Below are positions 35,272 to 41,768 of a stretch of 64,000 nt of DNA, in pieces. Every line of letters starts with the position of its first letter. Position 1 is the first letter of the stretch. The position numbers and the translations under genes are program-made. Source of the DNA: Bagarius yarrelli (taxonomy: Eukaryota > Chordata > Actinopteri > Siluriformes > Sisoridae). The notes under the pieces are model-generated. The model did no database searches. It worked only from the letters and a program-made list of their open reading frames with translations, and was not told where the DNA came from. The stretch spans positions 7,117,763 to 7,181,762 of the forward strand of contig VCAZ01000008.1 of NCBI GenBank assembly GCA_005784505.1. Direction: 5' to 3'.

Positions 35272-36263
35272 GTGTGTGACATTTAAGACAACATTTTAAC
35301 GACCATTTCATAAAATCAATTTATAATCATGGAAAAATAGGATCAAATGGTCAAACTGGCTCAGAGCTTCTCCAGATCAACAGGTTTTGTCAGGTGTTTA
35401 TTACCTGTAGTGGTTAGTACCAATTAAAAATGGACCGAGGAAAGACAACTTGTGAACTAGTGACAGGGTCATGGACACCTAAGGTTTACTGATGCCTGTG
35501 AAGAGTAAGTGAGAATCCATAGAAGAGATAATACAGTGCACATTAACAAAGGATTAAATGCTGGCTCTGATAGAAATCTGTCAATTGCACAGTATATCCC
35601 ATGTGTGTGCAATTTTTAGCGATGTCCAACTGAGCCTGTAAATATGTAAGCAGCTCCATCAGTTTTTTCTTTCTTATTTTTGAGTGTGTTTAGCTTATCA
35701 AGGTTGTGGGCAGTCCATTATGTTATTAAGGTCAGTAAGTTGGGGATAATAGGCAAAGCCGAAGCTCGGACAGATTAGTTCATTATGCCAGTCAATTCAA
35801 TGATGAACCAGTGATGTGTGAGTCACAGAGTAACGCATGACTGAACCTTGATTAGAGCGACACACTGGCCTGGAACTGAACAAATCAACCTGGAGTCATG
35901 CAAATCAATTAATCTTAAATGAGTTTTGCTAATGAATCATCTATGGTTTAGACGGCGATCAGAGCCGAATGATAAATCGGGGAGGTGAAAGCAGAGAGAT
36001 TTTTACGGGTGGGAAAACTGTAGTTTTATACACTGAATTTTGCACTATATTGTTTTAATATTCTTCATTTGTAATTAAAACATTTAAATTAGAAAATGTT
36101 TTTTTTTGTTTAATTATGCAGTAATAATCCGTGAATGATGTTTTATGTTACTAATTTTTTTTCCCTCACTGACAGCATTAAGTGTGTTCTTGTTCCTTTC
36201 TCTGTCTTTTTTTTTAAAGGGCACATCACAGCCACAGTGTGTTGTGTGGGACCACACAAGCAC
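5607..36263 (+). CDS. adgrb1: adgrb1 (BAI1) adhesion GPCR, internal 11 exons; gene continues beyond both window ends
   Basis: Eleven exons with canonical acceptors and donors join in phase into one extracellular segment of an adhesion GPCR of the BAI family: TSR, TSR, HRM, then GAIN. Exon ends are 5607-5771, 7647-7811, 8799-8900, 12539-12645, 17098-17292, 17433-17501, 22149-22257, 23603-23749, 26765-26840, 31321-31423 and 36220-36263. From recall of the human paralogues, the match is closest to ADGRB1: stretches such as [26 protein letters not shown] and ILPPP follow ADGRB1 rather than ADGRB2 or ADGRB3. The known family role is a plasma-membrane receptor in neurons and glia; in mammals BAI1 recognises phosphatidylserine through its TSRs, signals to ELMO/DOCK/Rac and acts at synapses. 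The N-terminus, GPS, 7TM region and tail are outside the window. Teleosts may have two copies (a/b); which one this is cannot be told here. Confidence 0.9.
6463..6535. repeat. (GGAT)n microsatellite
   Basis: About 17 ATGG/GGAT units with minor interruptions, just upstream of the MITE at 6561. Confidence 0.95.
6561..7022. mobile_element. non-autonomous Tc1/mariner-type MITE with long TIRs
   Basis: The left end (6562-6610: TACACTATTTTGCCAAAAGT...) and the right end (6975-7021) are inverted copies of about 47 bp, differing at only a few positions, with TA at each end as for a Tc1/mariner target. The interior has no open frame and contains the common 'CTGAATTTAACAC ... GATCTCAGTAATACTATTGT' segment. 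Right-half relatives are at 46490, 53125 and 61688. Confidence 0.8.
7647..7811 (+). CDS. adgrb1: adgrb1 exon: thrombospondin type-1 repeat (probably TSR5)
   Basis: This exon is also exactly 165 bp and phase 1-1. It encodes W-GA-W-NQ-W, then CSKTCDSG (O-fucosylation consensus CxxTCxxG), the basic strand WQRRVRMC, and the closing cysteines ending KKCP. It is the TSR next to the HRM domain. The acceptor follows a T-rich tract ending TTTCAG. The donor is unusual: the exon-final G is followed directly by (GT)7 and then a GC-alternating tract, so several GT dinucleotides stand side by side. Only use of the first GT keeps the reading frame to the next exon. Confidence 0.92.
7812..7838. repeat. (GT)n(GC)n microsatellite at a splice donor
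   Basis: The first GT of the repeat is the donor of the TSR5 exon; GTGTGTGTGTGTGTG is followed by CGCGCGC and ACA. Confidence 0.92.
7812..8798 (+). other. adgrb1 intron between TSR5 and HRM exons
   Basis: It begins with (GT)7 and (GC)n and is then strongly pyrimidine-rich to about 8100. No mobile element is recognised. Confidence 0.8.
8799..8900 (+). CDS. adgrb1: adgrb1 exon: first half of hormone-receptor (HRM) domain
   Basis: This 102-bp exon (phase 1-1) encodes APHEVC, then a segment with MWKRTSAGE and NKCPSNATG. The W...T..G pattern with two cysteines and the final NATG is the signature of the HRM domain of adhesion GPCRs; NAT is an N-glycosylation sequon. The donor is a strong GTGAGT. 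Because the exon is symmetric, skipping it would keep frame but would remove half of the HRM domain. Confidence 0.9.
9230..9770. repeat. degenerate tandem repeat, about 45-60 bp unit
   Basis: Phrases of the type GGAGGGATT..TTAAGCCTGTAAGTGAG..TC recur at irregular spacing (for example near 9470, 9630, 9665 and 9708-9735). Units are badly diverged, so period and copy number are uncertain. Confidence 0.4.
10062..10246 (+). repeat. tRNA-derived SINE, family A, near full length
   Basis: The head reads as a tRNA: A-box-like 'TGGCTCATGGTTAAGGTG' and B-box 'GGTTCGATTC'. The body has CCCCTGAGCAAAGCCCTTAA and the tail GCTCTGGATAAGGGCGTCTG, then an AAATG-rich end. This tail is shared by at least a dozen other copies in the window. 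Confidence 0.85.
10640..10990 (-). pseudogene. Tc1-like transposase, N-terminal relic
   Basis: The minus-strand frame from the ATG at 10744 reads [16 protein letters not shown] and then [15 protein letters not shown]. This resembles the paired-like helix-turn-helix DNA-binding start of a Tc1 family transposase. The catalytic DDE part is absent. The flank to about 10990 is probably the 5' untranslated part of the element. Confidence 0.55.
12539..12645 (+). CDS. adgrb1: adgrb1 exon: second half of HRM domain and linker to GAIN
   Basis: This 107-bp exon (phase 1-0) encodes [21 protein letters not shown] and then YRYLHLS. Two further cysteines complete the four-cysteine HRM set with those of the previous exon. 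The YW..P....C pattern is typical of the end of this domain. The acceptor is CTACAG and the donor GTAAGT. It is followed by a 4.45 kb intron full of old transposon remains. Confidence 0.9.
13095..14830 (-). pseudogene. L2/Rex-like LINE relic, endonuclease and reverse transcriptase parts
   Basis: Minus strand. 14734-14430 encodes an APE-type endonuclease segment with [10 protein letters not shown] and [11 protein letters not shown]. About 14085-14045 reads [10 protein letters not shown], and 13923-13885 reads [13 protein letters not shown], both hallmark reverse-transcriptase motifs of the jockey/L2/Rex group. About 13700-13660 reads [13 protein letters not shown], the usual segment after the palm. 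The YADD motif could not be found and several frameshifts and stops intervene, so it is inactive. It lies antisense to adgrb1. Confidence 0.75.
15735..16745 (+). pseudogene. Tc1-like transposon, transposase pseudogene
   Basis: The sequence follows the fish Tc1-like transposase from its N-terminal region ([16 protein letters not shown] segment at 15760-15900) to the C-terminus. Recognisable pieces on the + strand: DESRFTL at about 16157, [12 protein letters not shown] at 16283, [13 protein letters not shown] at 16328, [14 protein letters not shown] at 16406 with the second catalytic Asp region, [13 protein letters not shown] at 16494 carrying the normal third-site segment, and [12 protein letters not shown] at about 16666. 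Internal stops and frameshifts break it. A right inverted-repeat remnant (TTTTTGGACGGGTGGTAT) is at about 16722-16742; no matching left end was seen. Confidence 0.82.
17098..17292 (+). CDS. adgrb1: adgrb1 exon: GAIN subdomain A, first part
   Basis: This 195-bp exon (phase 0-0) begins [18 protein letters not shown] and goes on through [15 protein letters not shown], then [10 protein letters not shown]. It is helical, with little low-complexity sequence, and is highly similar to the BAI1/BAI3 GAIN start. NVT is an N-glycosylation sequon. The donor CAG/GTGGAC is weaker than the other donors of the gene. The intron that follows is only 140 bp. Confidence 0.93.
17293..17432 (+). other. 140-bp CA-rich adgrb1 intron
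   Basis: The shortest intron of the gene here. It has (CA)n near its start (17306-17333) and further CACA runs, then a T/C-rich end before TTCTGCAG. By contrast neighbouring introns are 4.5 kb. Confidence 0.9.
17433..17501 (+). CDS. adgrb1: adgrb1 exon: GAIN subdomain A, second part
   Basis: This short 69-bp exon (phase 0-0) encodes [14 protein letters not shown] followed by KWEDAHQ. It matches the conserved helix of BAI proteins with the FFQIVS and KWEDA signatures. The acceptor is TTCTGCAG and the donor GTATCA. It lies 140 bp after the previous exon and 4.6 kb before the next. Confidence 0.92.
17940..18025 (+). repeat. possible SINE head fragment
   Basis: GTGGTGATGTGGGTTAAGGC and a B-box GGTTCGATTCC are spaced like a tRNA-derived promoter, but no family tail follows. 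Confidence 0.35.
18498..18760. mobile_element. MITE with terminal inverted repeats of about 45 bp
   Basis: The left end GTGCTGGGTAATCAATGTTT ... TTGTTCCACTTGTTTTCCA is mirrored at 18712-18757 as TGGAAAACAAGCAGAACAAA ... GGTTACCCAGTTCT. The interior is non-coding. Confidence 0.65.
19538..19690 (-). repeat. tRNA-derived SINE, family C
   Basis: Shares GTCAGCTATGATACAGCGCC, CTTGCTCAAGGACCCAACAG and a minus-strand tRNA-like head with copies at 25508, 33192, 58352 and 61052. Confidence 0.75.
20001..20037. repeat. (GT)n microsatellite
   Basis: GT run with one AT interruption. Confidence 0.92.
20328..20415. repeat. (AT)n-rich tract
   Basis: TATAT and ATAATT units merge into about 25 pure AT units, directly before a SINE. 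Confidence 0.92.
20420..20606 (-). repeat. tRNA-derived SINE, family A
   Basis: Antisense copy: tail CATTTGGCAGACACCCTTAT first, then GGGCCCAGCAGTGGTAATTT and the inverted B box GAAATCGAACC. Confidence 0.82.
20755..21058 (+). repeat. tRNA-derived SINE, family B, lacking its head
   Basis: Body GTGTGGAGTTTGCATATTCT, TCCGGTTTCCTCCCACAGTC, GATGGACTGGCGACCTG and a GAATGAATAAATGA tail. The same body is at 22843, 27645, 48737 and 51888. Confidence 0.82.
22149..22257 (+). CDS. adgrb1: adgrb1 exon: GAIN subdomain A, third part
   Basis: This 109-bp exon (phase 0-1) encodes [20 protein letters not shown], then the [11 protein letters not shown] segment. The [10 protein letters not shown] helix is a family hallmark. 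The acceptor TTCCCAG and donor GTGAGT are both strong. The last base joins TA of the next exon to give an isoleucine. Confidence 0.93.
22515..22562 (+). repeat. fragment of unnamed dispersed repeat X
   Basis: TGTGACAAGGGGATCATGTT through GACAAGCAGTAAT matches 41337-41380 at most positions. Confidence 0.55.
22843..23198 (+). repeat. tRNA-derived SINE, family B, full length
   Basis: Head GGCAGCATGGTGGCGTAGTG with B-box GGTTCGATTTC, then the conserved body (GTGTGGAGTTTGCATGTTCT ... TGGACTGGCGACCTGTCCAG) and a GAATGAACGAATGAAT tail. Confidence 0.85.
23603..23749 (+). CDS. adgrb1: adgrb1 exon: GAIN domain, [12 protein letters not shown] segment
   Basis: This 147-bp exon (phase 1-1) encodes [38 protein letters not shown] and KEVFSLSSD. 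This is the most diagnostic exon for ADGRB1 over its paralogues. As I recall the human protein, a glycine/proline-rich insert follows the LSLSS position; here the next exon starts directly with ESDEATYF, so that insert is absent. The acceptor is TTATTAG and the donor GTAAGT. Confidence 0.94.
23750..26764 (+). other. adgrb1 intron within GAIN
   Basis: A 3.0 kb intron with one family C SINE (25508-25675). 23930-24480 is purine-rich and looks more complex than its surroundings, but no gene or repeat was recognised. Confidence 0.75.
25508..25675 (-). repeat. tRNA-derived SINE, family C, diverged
   Basis: GATCTTGCTCAAGGGCCCAA CAG followed by AACCCCAATCCTCC and TTCAACCATA in the family C order. 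Confidence 0.6.
26765..26840 (+). CDS. adgrb1: adgrb1 exon: GAIN subdomain B start
   Basis: This 76-bp exon (phase 1-2) encodes [20 protein letters not shown] and ILPPPK. The hydrophobic beta strand followed by the PPP turn is a BAI1-type signature. The acceptor is a T-run with TTTGCAG and the donor is GTAAGT. The split lysine codon (AA/A) is completed by the exon at 31321. Confidence 0.92.
27645..27830 (+). repeat. tRNA-derived SINE, family B, 3' part with an internal deletion
   Basis: GGGTACTCCGGTTTCCTCCC, then GCCTTTGGCCCTTTTAAAGA and GCTCCAGCAGATCCCTGTGA; the middle (TGGACTGGCGACC) is missing. Confidence 0.75.
28089..28290 (+). repeat. tRNA-derived SINE, family A
   Basis: GTGGCTCATGGTTAGGATGT head, CTCCACCAAGCC, GGGCCACTGAGCAAGGC, and tail GTCGCTCTGCATATGGGCGT. 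Confidence 0.82.
29511..29697. mobile_element. hAT-like MITE of the 'GTGTCAAACTCAG' type
   Basis: Left end CAGGTGTCAAACTCAGTTCG and right end GGACTGAGTTTGATGCCCCT are inverted. The centre CACCTGATCCAGCTAATCAT ... TTTTAGGCTCGTTT is typical of a widespread fish MITE of about 190 bp. Confidence 0.7.
31321..31423 (+). CDS. adgrb1: adgrb1 exon: GAIN subdomain B strands
   Basis: This 103-bp exon (phase 2-0) encodes [20 protein letters not shown], then [13 protein letters not shown]. Alternating hydrophobic residues are as expected of GAIN-B strands. The final asparagine forms an NGT glycosylation sequon with the first residues of the next exon, as in other BAI proteins. The acceptor is TTCTTCTCAG and the donor GTGAGT. 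Confidence 0.92.
31679..31945. repeat. (AATAG)n pentanucleotide array
   Basis: About 45-50 GAATA/AATAG units in three blocks split by slightly altered segments (for example CAGGATATCATAATAATA and AAGACAGTATAGCATA). On the minus strand it gives a low-complexity frame rich in Tyr, Ser, Ile, Leu and Phe; this is not a gene. Confidence 0.95.
32254..32412 (+). repeat. tRNA-derived SINE, family A, diverged
   Basis: GTAACTCAGTGGTTAAGACA head, AGTTCAACTCCC B box, CTTGAGCAAGG, and GAGTCTGCCAAATGCTGTCA tail with an internal loss. Confidence 0.72.
32769..33122 (-). mobile_element. solo LTR of a Ty3/gypsy-type element
   Basis: A 354-bp segment starts TGTCACAAATCG and ends GACGTTAACA, so it has TG..CA ends. 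It holds the antisense string GAGACACACCTGAACACAAT seen also in the LTR-like repeat at 2650. No internal genes lie beside it. Orientation is inferred from the fragment at 1793-2720. Confidence 0.5.
33192..33422 (-). repeat. tRNA-derived SINE, family C, with an internal duplication
   Basis: AGGGTCAGCTATGATACAGC, CTTGCTCAAGGACCCAACAG, then the segment GGGGCTTGAATTCAGGTCTTC..TCTTCAGATCAACAACTCAG occurs twice in diverged form. Confidence 0.75.
34736..35095. repeat. (GGAT)n/(GATA)n compound array
   Basis: Long runs of GGAT broken by GATCGATCAATCC and CAATCAATCGACC, ending in (GATA)n at 35038-35078. The derived frames (Pro-Ser-Ile-His repeats or Met-Asp-Gly-Trp repeats) are translation artefacts. 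Confidence 0.95.
35096..35224 (+). repeat. tRNA-derived SINE, family A, between GATA arrays
   Basis: TAGCACAGTGGTTAAGGTGT head, GGGGTTCGATTACC B box, CTACTGAACAAGGCC, and AGTTGTATAAAAGAGGTAAA before the array resumes at 35225-35272. Confidence 0.78.
35225..35272. repeat. (GATA)n microsatellite
   Basis: About 12 GATA units directly after the SINE. Confidence 0.95.
35285..35640. repeat. possible old DNA-transposon fragment
   Basis: Segments such as GACAACTTGTGAACTAGTGA and ACACCTAAGGTTTACTGATG look like those of fish transposon copies I recall, but no TIR or frame is visible. Confidence 0.3.
36220..36263 (+). CDS. adgrb1: adgrb1 exon: GAIN subdomain B, last exon visible
   Basis: This 44-bp micro-exon (phase 0-2) encodes [14 protein letters not shown] and the first two bases of the next codon. 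The C-x2-W-D pattern is the first half of the conserved C..W..C..C..C disulphide core around the GPS. The acceptor follows (T)n TAAAG and the donor is GTGAGT, after which a CA-rich tract begins. The remaining GPS sequence, including the HL/S-T cleavage site, is not in the window. Confidence 0.88.
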
Positions 36264-36276
36264 GTGAGTCTTTTCA

Positions 36277-36325
36277 TACACACACATGCACACACACGCA
36301 CACACACACACACACACAGACACAA
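36277..36325. repeat. (CA)n microsatellite just after the donor
   Basis: CACACA runs with TGCA and CGCA interruptions begin 14 bp after the GTGAGT donor of the last visible exon. Confidence 0.92.
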
Positions 36326-36837
36326 TAATGTTAACGATTGCTTTAAAAGACATCTCTGACTTCTCGTTCTTAGGAAATCTTTGACATAATAATTAAAATA
36401 TTGAATATAAAAATAGATCACCACGGTTCGGTTTAACACTGAATAAGACATCTTTCCTTTCATTTGCGTCACAACTTTTACTTAAACACAAAGGATAAAA
36501 AGATTCACGTTCACGTCATGACCTAGCGTGTGAGGTTTGAACCCGTGTCAGGCTGCAGTAGTATGTTGAATAATAAAATCTACAGTGGAATGATTGTACA
36601 AGTCAAGGTCACCGTGTCTATGTGAAATTGTGTGTTGTTAAAGACAGCGATGAAATACTGAGGGAAAAATCCATCCTTAAAGATTTGCAGAACCCTATAA
36701 ACGAGATAACACCTGATCTTTAGTGGAAATTAAATTTAGAGTTGAATCTTTTGTGGGTTTTAAACTTCTTTTACATCAAAGTGATTTATTTTTTTATTTC
36801 ACCCTTTTCTACAATACCCACAATCCCTTTTGATTTG

Positions 36838-37135
36838 GGAGAAGTCGTAGTTCAGTGGTTAAGATGTTGGACTAGATGGATAAATGAGTGGACGGATAAA
36901 TAAATAGATGCATAAATAAACAGATGGATGGATGGATGGACAGACAAATAGATGGATGGTGGATGGATACATAAATAAATAGATGGATGAATGGATTGAT
37001 GGATGGATGGATGGATGGATGAATGGATGAACAGAAAAATAGATGGAGTCATGGATGAATACATGAATAAATGGATGGATGGATGGATGGATGGATAGAT
37101 AGATGGATTGGTTGATGGGTGAATAGACAGATAGA
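36838..37135. repeat. SINE head fragment running into a degenerate (GGAT)n array
   Basis: GTCGTAGTTCAGTGGTTAAG ATGTTGGACTAG is a family A head cut off after about 38 bp, followed by GGAT units mixed with AAATAGATGC-type variants. Confidence 0.85.
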
Positions 37136-37325
37136 AGTGGTAGCACAGTAGTTAAGGTGTTGGACTGCTAATTGAAAGATCAGGCTTCAATGCCCAGCAC
37201 CACCAAGCTGCCACTGCTGGGCCCCTGAGCAAGGCCCTTAACCCCATTTGTTTGGCTGTATGAAAAAGACAAATGTTAGTCGCTCTGGATTAGGACGTCT
37301 GACAAATGCTGTAAAAGTAAATGAA
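37136..37325 (+). repeat. tRNA-derived SINE, family A, near full length
   Basis: GGTAGCACAGTAGTTAAGGT head, GGGCCCCTGAGCAAGGCCCT, GTCGCTCTGGATTAGGACGT tail, TAAAAGTAAATG end. It follows the GGAT array directly. Confidence 0.85.
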
Positions 37326-37386
37326 TGCTGATAAGTGAACTATAATTTTACCTCAAAGGAGCAACGCAGCAAAGTTTTAGCTTTTT

Positions 37387-37490
37387 ATTTCTGGCATTTG
37401 GCATACACTCTTATCCAACATGACTTACATTCATCTTTTTTTTTATTTATCCAACTGCCCAGCAGTGGCAATTTGGTGGTCCTGAGAATT
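37387..37490 (-). repeat. tRNA-derived SINE, family A, fragment
   Basis: TTCTGGCATTTGGCATACAC, then CTTATCCAACATGACTTACA and CCCAGCAGTGGCAATTTGGT. Confidence 0.7.
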
Positions 37491-37929
37491 GATATCTAAG
37501 TCTAAACATATCTGATGTAGAATTTAATTGTAAATATTAGGCTTTTAATAGGAGACTGTGTCACATGTTGCTCTGAGGATTAAGACAGTCATCCCAGCTG
37601 AACGAACACTGACCACATGGCAGAGCACTGACCGAGAAGGAACAATAGCAGGAGTTAATTACATAGGAAGAAAACCTTTACTATCCTCAATCTTGCAAAG
37701 TAAATTAACCCACTCCCCTTACATACTGCTAAATAATATTCCTGGTATCTTGATTATGGTCTTACACGCTGGGTAGTTTGGTGGTGCGTAGTGGGTTGGA
37801 TCATTTTTCGTTACACCATTGGTTTTTTTTTTATATATTAGATTTACATCTCATGCAATTATTGGCTTCCTCAAACAATTCCTTTGTTGGCAGGTTTTTT
37901 TTTTTTACCATAATGAGGATCATCTCTCT

Positions 37930-37944
37930 CTTAGGTTCTCTCTG

Positions 37945-38000
<56 letters not shown>
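37930..38000. repeat. (CT)n microsatellite
   Basis: A pure CT run of about 25 units after a CTGT-rich lead. Confidence 0.95.
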
Positions 38001-38001
<1 letters not shown>

Positions 38002-38049
38002 ATTTCACCCCACATTTTCTGTGTGTAAGTGCATGCAGAGAATGTCTGA

Positions 38050-38118
38050 GTGTGTGTGTGTAGAAAGAGAAAGTAATTCTGTGTATGTTAGTGTGTGTGT
38101 GTGTTTGTGTGTGTGTGC
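38050..38118. repeat. (GT)n microsatellite, interrupted
   Basis: Two GT runs separated by AGAAAGAGAAAGTAATTC. Confidence 0.9.
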
Positions 38119-38614
38119 ACAGGCATTATCGTTTCTTGCTCCAGACTCATGATTGTGAAGCCTTTCATATCTGCCTCTGCATAATCAAGCCACAATTGTG
38201 CTTTTCATTTAAATCAGATTATTCACAGTATGATAACTGCACCAGCCAATATCACACGTTTTTAGAACATCACTGCGTCTGCATGTAGTGTGTTTAGAAA
38301 AGAGCTCTGCATCATAATGCGCAATCTTTTCGTTTTTTTATGCAATGTCACACTCTATAATCTCTTATTTAAACTGATAATCTACTGTTCTAATATATCC
38401 GCACTAAGTACATTCTCACCAAGCAGCAGTGCAGTGGATTTGCCTTGTCATGCTGCCTTATAGCTACATGTATGCTAGCTGGTTAGCAGTGTCATGGGAC
38501 AAATTTACCTTACACAGATTCCTTTAAATAAAACTTAATGTTGTAAGTGAGATAATTTTTAGCTGTAAAATTCTAAGAAATCAATGGTTGGACTGATACA
38601 GGTGATGTCACGGG

Positions 38615-38702
38615 CCCAACATTCATGGCTTGGTGTAGCTGGAAATTGAACCCACAATCTTTGGGTTGGTAGTCTAACACCTTAACCATAAGCCACTTCT
38701 CC
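38615..38702 (-). repeat. tRNA-derived SINE, family A, head half
   Basis: GGCCCAACATTCATGGCTTG, inverted B box GAAATTGAACCC, and CACCTTAACCATAAGCCAC. Confidence 0.68.
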
Positions 38703-40289
38703 AGTGTAATTCAAGAACAGGCGGTATGTCAAAGACAGGTATGCTAAACGCCAGACCATCGATGCAAACGTAAATCCAGCTACAGTAACATAATGACAAG
38801 AAACTATACAATATATTCTAAGAAAAAAAAACACTCTGTATAAAAGAGAATATATACATCACAAAGTCTCATAAAGATGTAAGGGTGGTAAAAAAAATGT
38901 CTATTATCACCCACTGCCACTTATACCAAATGGTGGAAATAAGCGCAATAAAATAAGCTAAATATGTGGGAAAGTGTTGCTATTGGGTGATTATAATGTA
39001 TAGCAATAGTTAGCAAGACTAGTTAGCAGGTAATCTATAATTCAAATATTTATGTTCTAGTCACACTTCAATTGGTTTCAAAATAGATGAAGAATGGTAA
39101 CATATAGACGGTTTACCTTACCCATCATGTATGTATGAATGTTACTTGAGAAAAAGGAAAGAAAGAGATAGAAAAAGGAAAAAAAAGAAAAAAGAGAGAG
39201 CATAAAAAGAGAGCAAAGAGGGAGTCAAAGCCCTCGTTACAATCTTCTTTAATCCCTTCCTTGACCATATGAATTAGAACCAATTCAAACTAACCAATCA
39301 GCAAATTACAGCTTCACCCACTGTGTAAAAGGCGTGACACTGAGCAGACCCCCAATATGATCGCTATAAGCTATTATGGTATGTTTGGAACAGGAAAGCA
39401 AAGGTCTTTGATAATTTTCAGCCTTACGTAGGCTATGACCCGGAAGTGGATGGTGGGTTCAGTATTTATGATAAGGCTTCCTTGATATGATGGTTGTCGG
39501 CGTGAGCCGGTGACTGAGACCTTATATCAATAAAAAAATAATTTTGTTTCTGTTTAATGTATTTAATTAGCAATAGTTTAATTAGCAATAAATTGCACCC
39601 TAAATAGTATAGGCCTTTCCCTAAAATGTAATTATACATCAGCTAATATATGTGTGGTGACCAAAGTTTACGCAGCCGTTACTGGTCACTTTTTGAAGGC
39701 ACCCCTGGCAGATGGTAACCCAGGGTTAAATACATAAAGTGTCCAACATTCTACATTCATTATTTGGGGTAAATAGGTGCATAAACCAGGGTCTTATGCA
39801 CTTGTACTTATTATTTTTGTCAATGATCCTCACACTATGTATACCACGAACTGGAACAGAATGATGCATAAAGATACAATTTGGGACGTACCTAGTTGTC
39901 CTCAATTGTCTCAGCAAGAACATCGCCTGTAATGCCTTTGTGACTCTATAAGCGATTTTCTTTCTTGCACTTGAGGGTATATAATAATGGAGTTTAGATA
40001 TCTGAAAGATTCAACAGTGCTTACAGCAGTGCTGTTAATAGAGAGAGGCGGGTGCGACCGATGGCCTTTGTGGAAGTCAGTACACATCCCAACAGTTTGG
40101 AGAGTGTTCCGCTCCAGGTTATTGCTCGCACATCAAGCTGTGTCATGCTATTTCCCTGTGGTAGGCAGACTTGTCATTGTCCTTTATGAGCTTTACGGCA
40201 CTGGTATCGTCTCAAAACTTGATGATATTGACTAAGGAGAGAATAGAAATAAAGTCATTTGTAAAAAAAAAAAAAGAGAGAGAAAGGAC

Positions 40290-40660
40290 GCACTGGTACT
40301 GATTGATAATGGCTCTGACAGAATAAATTTTCGAAATGCATACATTGTCTTTTGTCTGACACAAAGATTTTAACTGAAAAAGCTTGCCATGCAGCCGTTC
40401 CTAAAGCAGTATTGAACGTTAAGCTGAAGTTTGCAAACAAAAAAAAAAAAAAAGGATTCTAGCATTGTCACCATTATTAATCAAAGGATCAGGGATGTTT
40501 TGAAGGCCTATATTGACTGCATCCATCACTGTTTGGTTGGTTCTATAGGCAAAATGCAGTGAATGTAGATAAAGGCTTATGTCTCTTTTGTAATAAAAAT
40601 AAAACACCAAATGCTTACACAATTTAACCACAATAAAGCTAGAAGTCTGAATACAGAGTA
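40290..40660 (-). pseudogene. LINE reverse-transcriptase fragment
   Basis: The minus-strand frame near 40590-40500 reads LHFAYRTNQTVMDAVNIGLQ, a well-known RT segment of jockey-group LINEs, followed by IPDPLINNGDNARILF. A second frame at 40430-40370 reads TFNTALGTAAW, a decayed AFNT motif. Frameshifted by a poly-A/T run; not functional. Confidence 0.6.
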
Positions 40661-40691
40661 GTTTCCACACTAAAATATTGATGCAACCCTA

Positions 40692-40860
40692 GCATTTGGT
40701 AGACGCCCTTATTTGGAGCAATGTACATTCATTTTTTTCTTATATACAACTAAGCAATTGGGGGTAAGGGCCTTGCTTAGGGTCCAACCGGTTGAAGCTT
40801 GGTGGTGGAATCGAACCCCGACTTTCAGGTATCGGTCCAACGCTACCACTTCCCCACCAA
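40692..40860 (-). repeat. tRNA-derived SINE, family A
   Basis: GCATTTGGTAGACGCCCTTA, GGGGGTAAGGGCCTTGCTTA, inverted B box GGAATCGAACCCC. Confidence 0.8.
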
Positions 40861-40984
40861 TTAGACATTGATTTTGCTGGGTTTTTTTAAACATTACTTC
40901 TGTAGTGAACTTGTACTGCTACCCAGCTATACTGACCACGATTTGGTCATTTGAGCCAAAACAAAAGATTCCTATAATCTGAAA

Positions 40985-41395
40985 TTCTGGCAGTGTCCAA
41001 AGATTTTAGCCACTTTCCCAATGTGACTTTTCCTACAACAATCGTCAAACCAAAACCAATAGGAGTGCCGAACCTCATGACGCAATTAGTGCAACTTCAA
41101 ATCATTTCAGAAAAATGTCAAAACAAGTCTGATAGACAGAACAGCAGGAAATAAAACGTATTGAGTGATGGAGGGAAAAGGAGTGTTTGTATGACGTGTC
41201 GTTGCGGCTATTCATTTGTTGATAGTTACGGTTTCTGAATGTGTCAAAACTCTGGACGAGTCTTATTGTGTGTGTTTTTATACATTTTGACATCTTTGAC
41301 AGACAGTCTGATGTTATGACAATCGAGATTCTACAGTGTGACAACAGCATCATATTTGTACAGTCTGACAAGCAATAATCTGGTGTTACATTTCT
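40985..41395 (+). repeat. unnamed dispersed repeat X, longest copy
   Basis: 40989-41215 aligns with 63750-63945 (CTGGCAGTGTC..AAGAT, TAGGAGTGCCGAAC..TGA, GACAGAACAGCA, AAACGTATTGAG, AAAAGGAGTG, CGTGTC). 41337-41380 aligns with 22515-22562. No TIR or coding frame was found. Confidence 0.55.
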
Positions 41396-41605
41396 GAGTG
41401 TTATAAATGTTTGTTTAGCTAAAAATTTATGTCTTTATAATTGATAAATATTTAACAATAACCTGGTAAAATGTGCTGTCTCTCAAGATGGATGCAAAAG
41501 TTGCAACTAGAAAACAGATTGATTTAATGGCCCAGCCCAGTTAGCTGATGATCACTAAAGGCGAAGATGATGCCTGTGTCTATATTTGAGGTTTAGCCTC
41601 TACAG

Positions 41606-41768
41606 GTGGGGAGTTGTGGCTTAGTTGTTAAGATGTTGGACTGATACTAGAAATACTGGGGTTCGATTCCCAGCACCACCAAGCCAACACTCTTAACCCC
41701 CAATTGCTCAATTGTATAAAAAAGAGATAAAAAGTGTCTGCCCAATGCTGTAAATGTTAATGTAAATA
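41606..41768 (+). repeat. tRNA-derived SINE, family A, with body deletion
   Basis: GGAGTTGTGGCTTAGTTGTT head, GGGGTTCGATTCCC B box, AACCCCCAATTGCTCAATTG; the GTCGCTCTGGATAAGGGC part is lost and CTGCCCAATGCTGTAAATG remains. Confidence 0.78.

Larger units (their letters stand above)
31424..36219 (+). other. adgrb1 intron before the last visible exon
   Basis: A 4.8 kb intron with a pentanucleotide array (31679-31945), a solo LTR (32769-33122), SINEs (32254, 33192, 35096), a GGAT/GATA array (34736-35272) and a possible old transposon piece (35285-35640). Confidence 0.8.
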
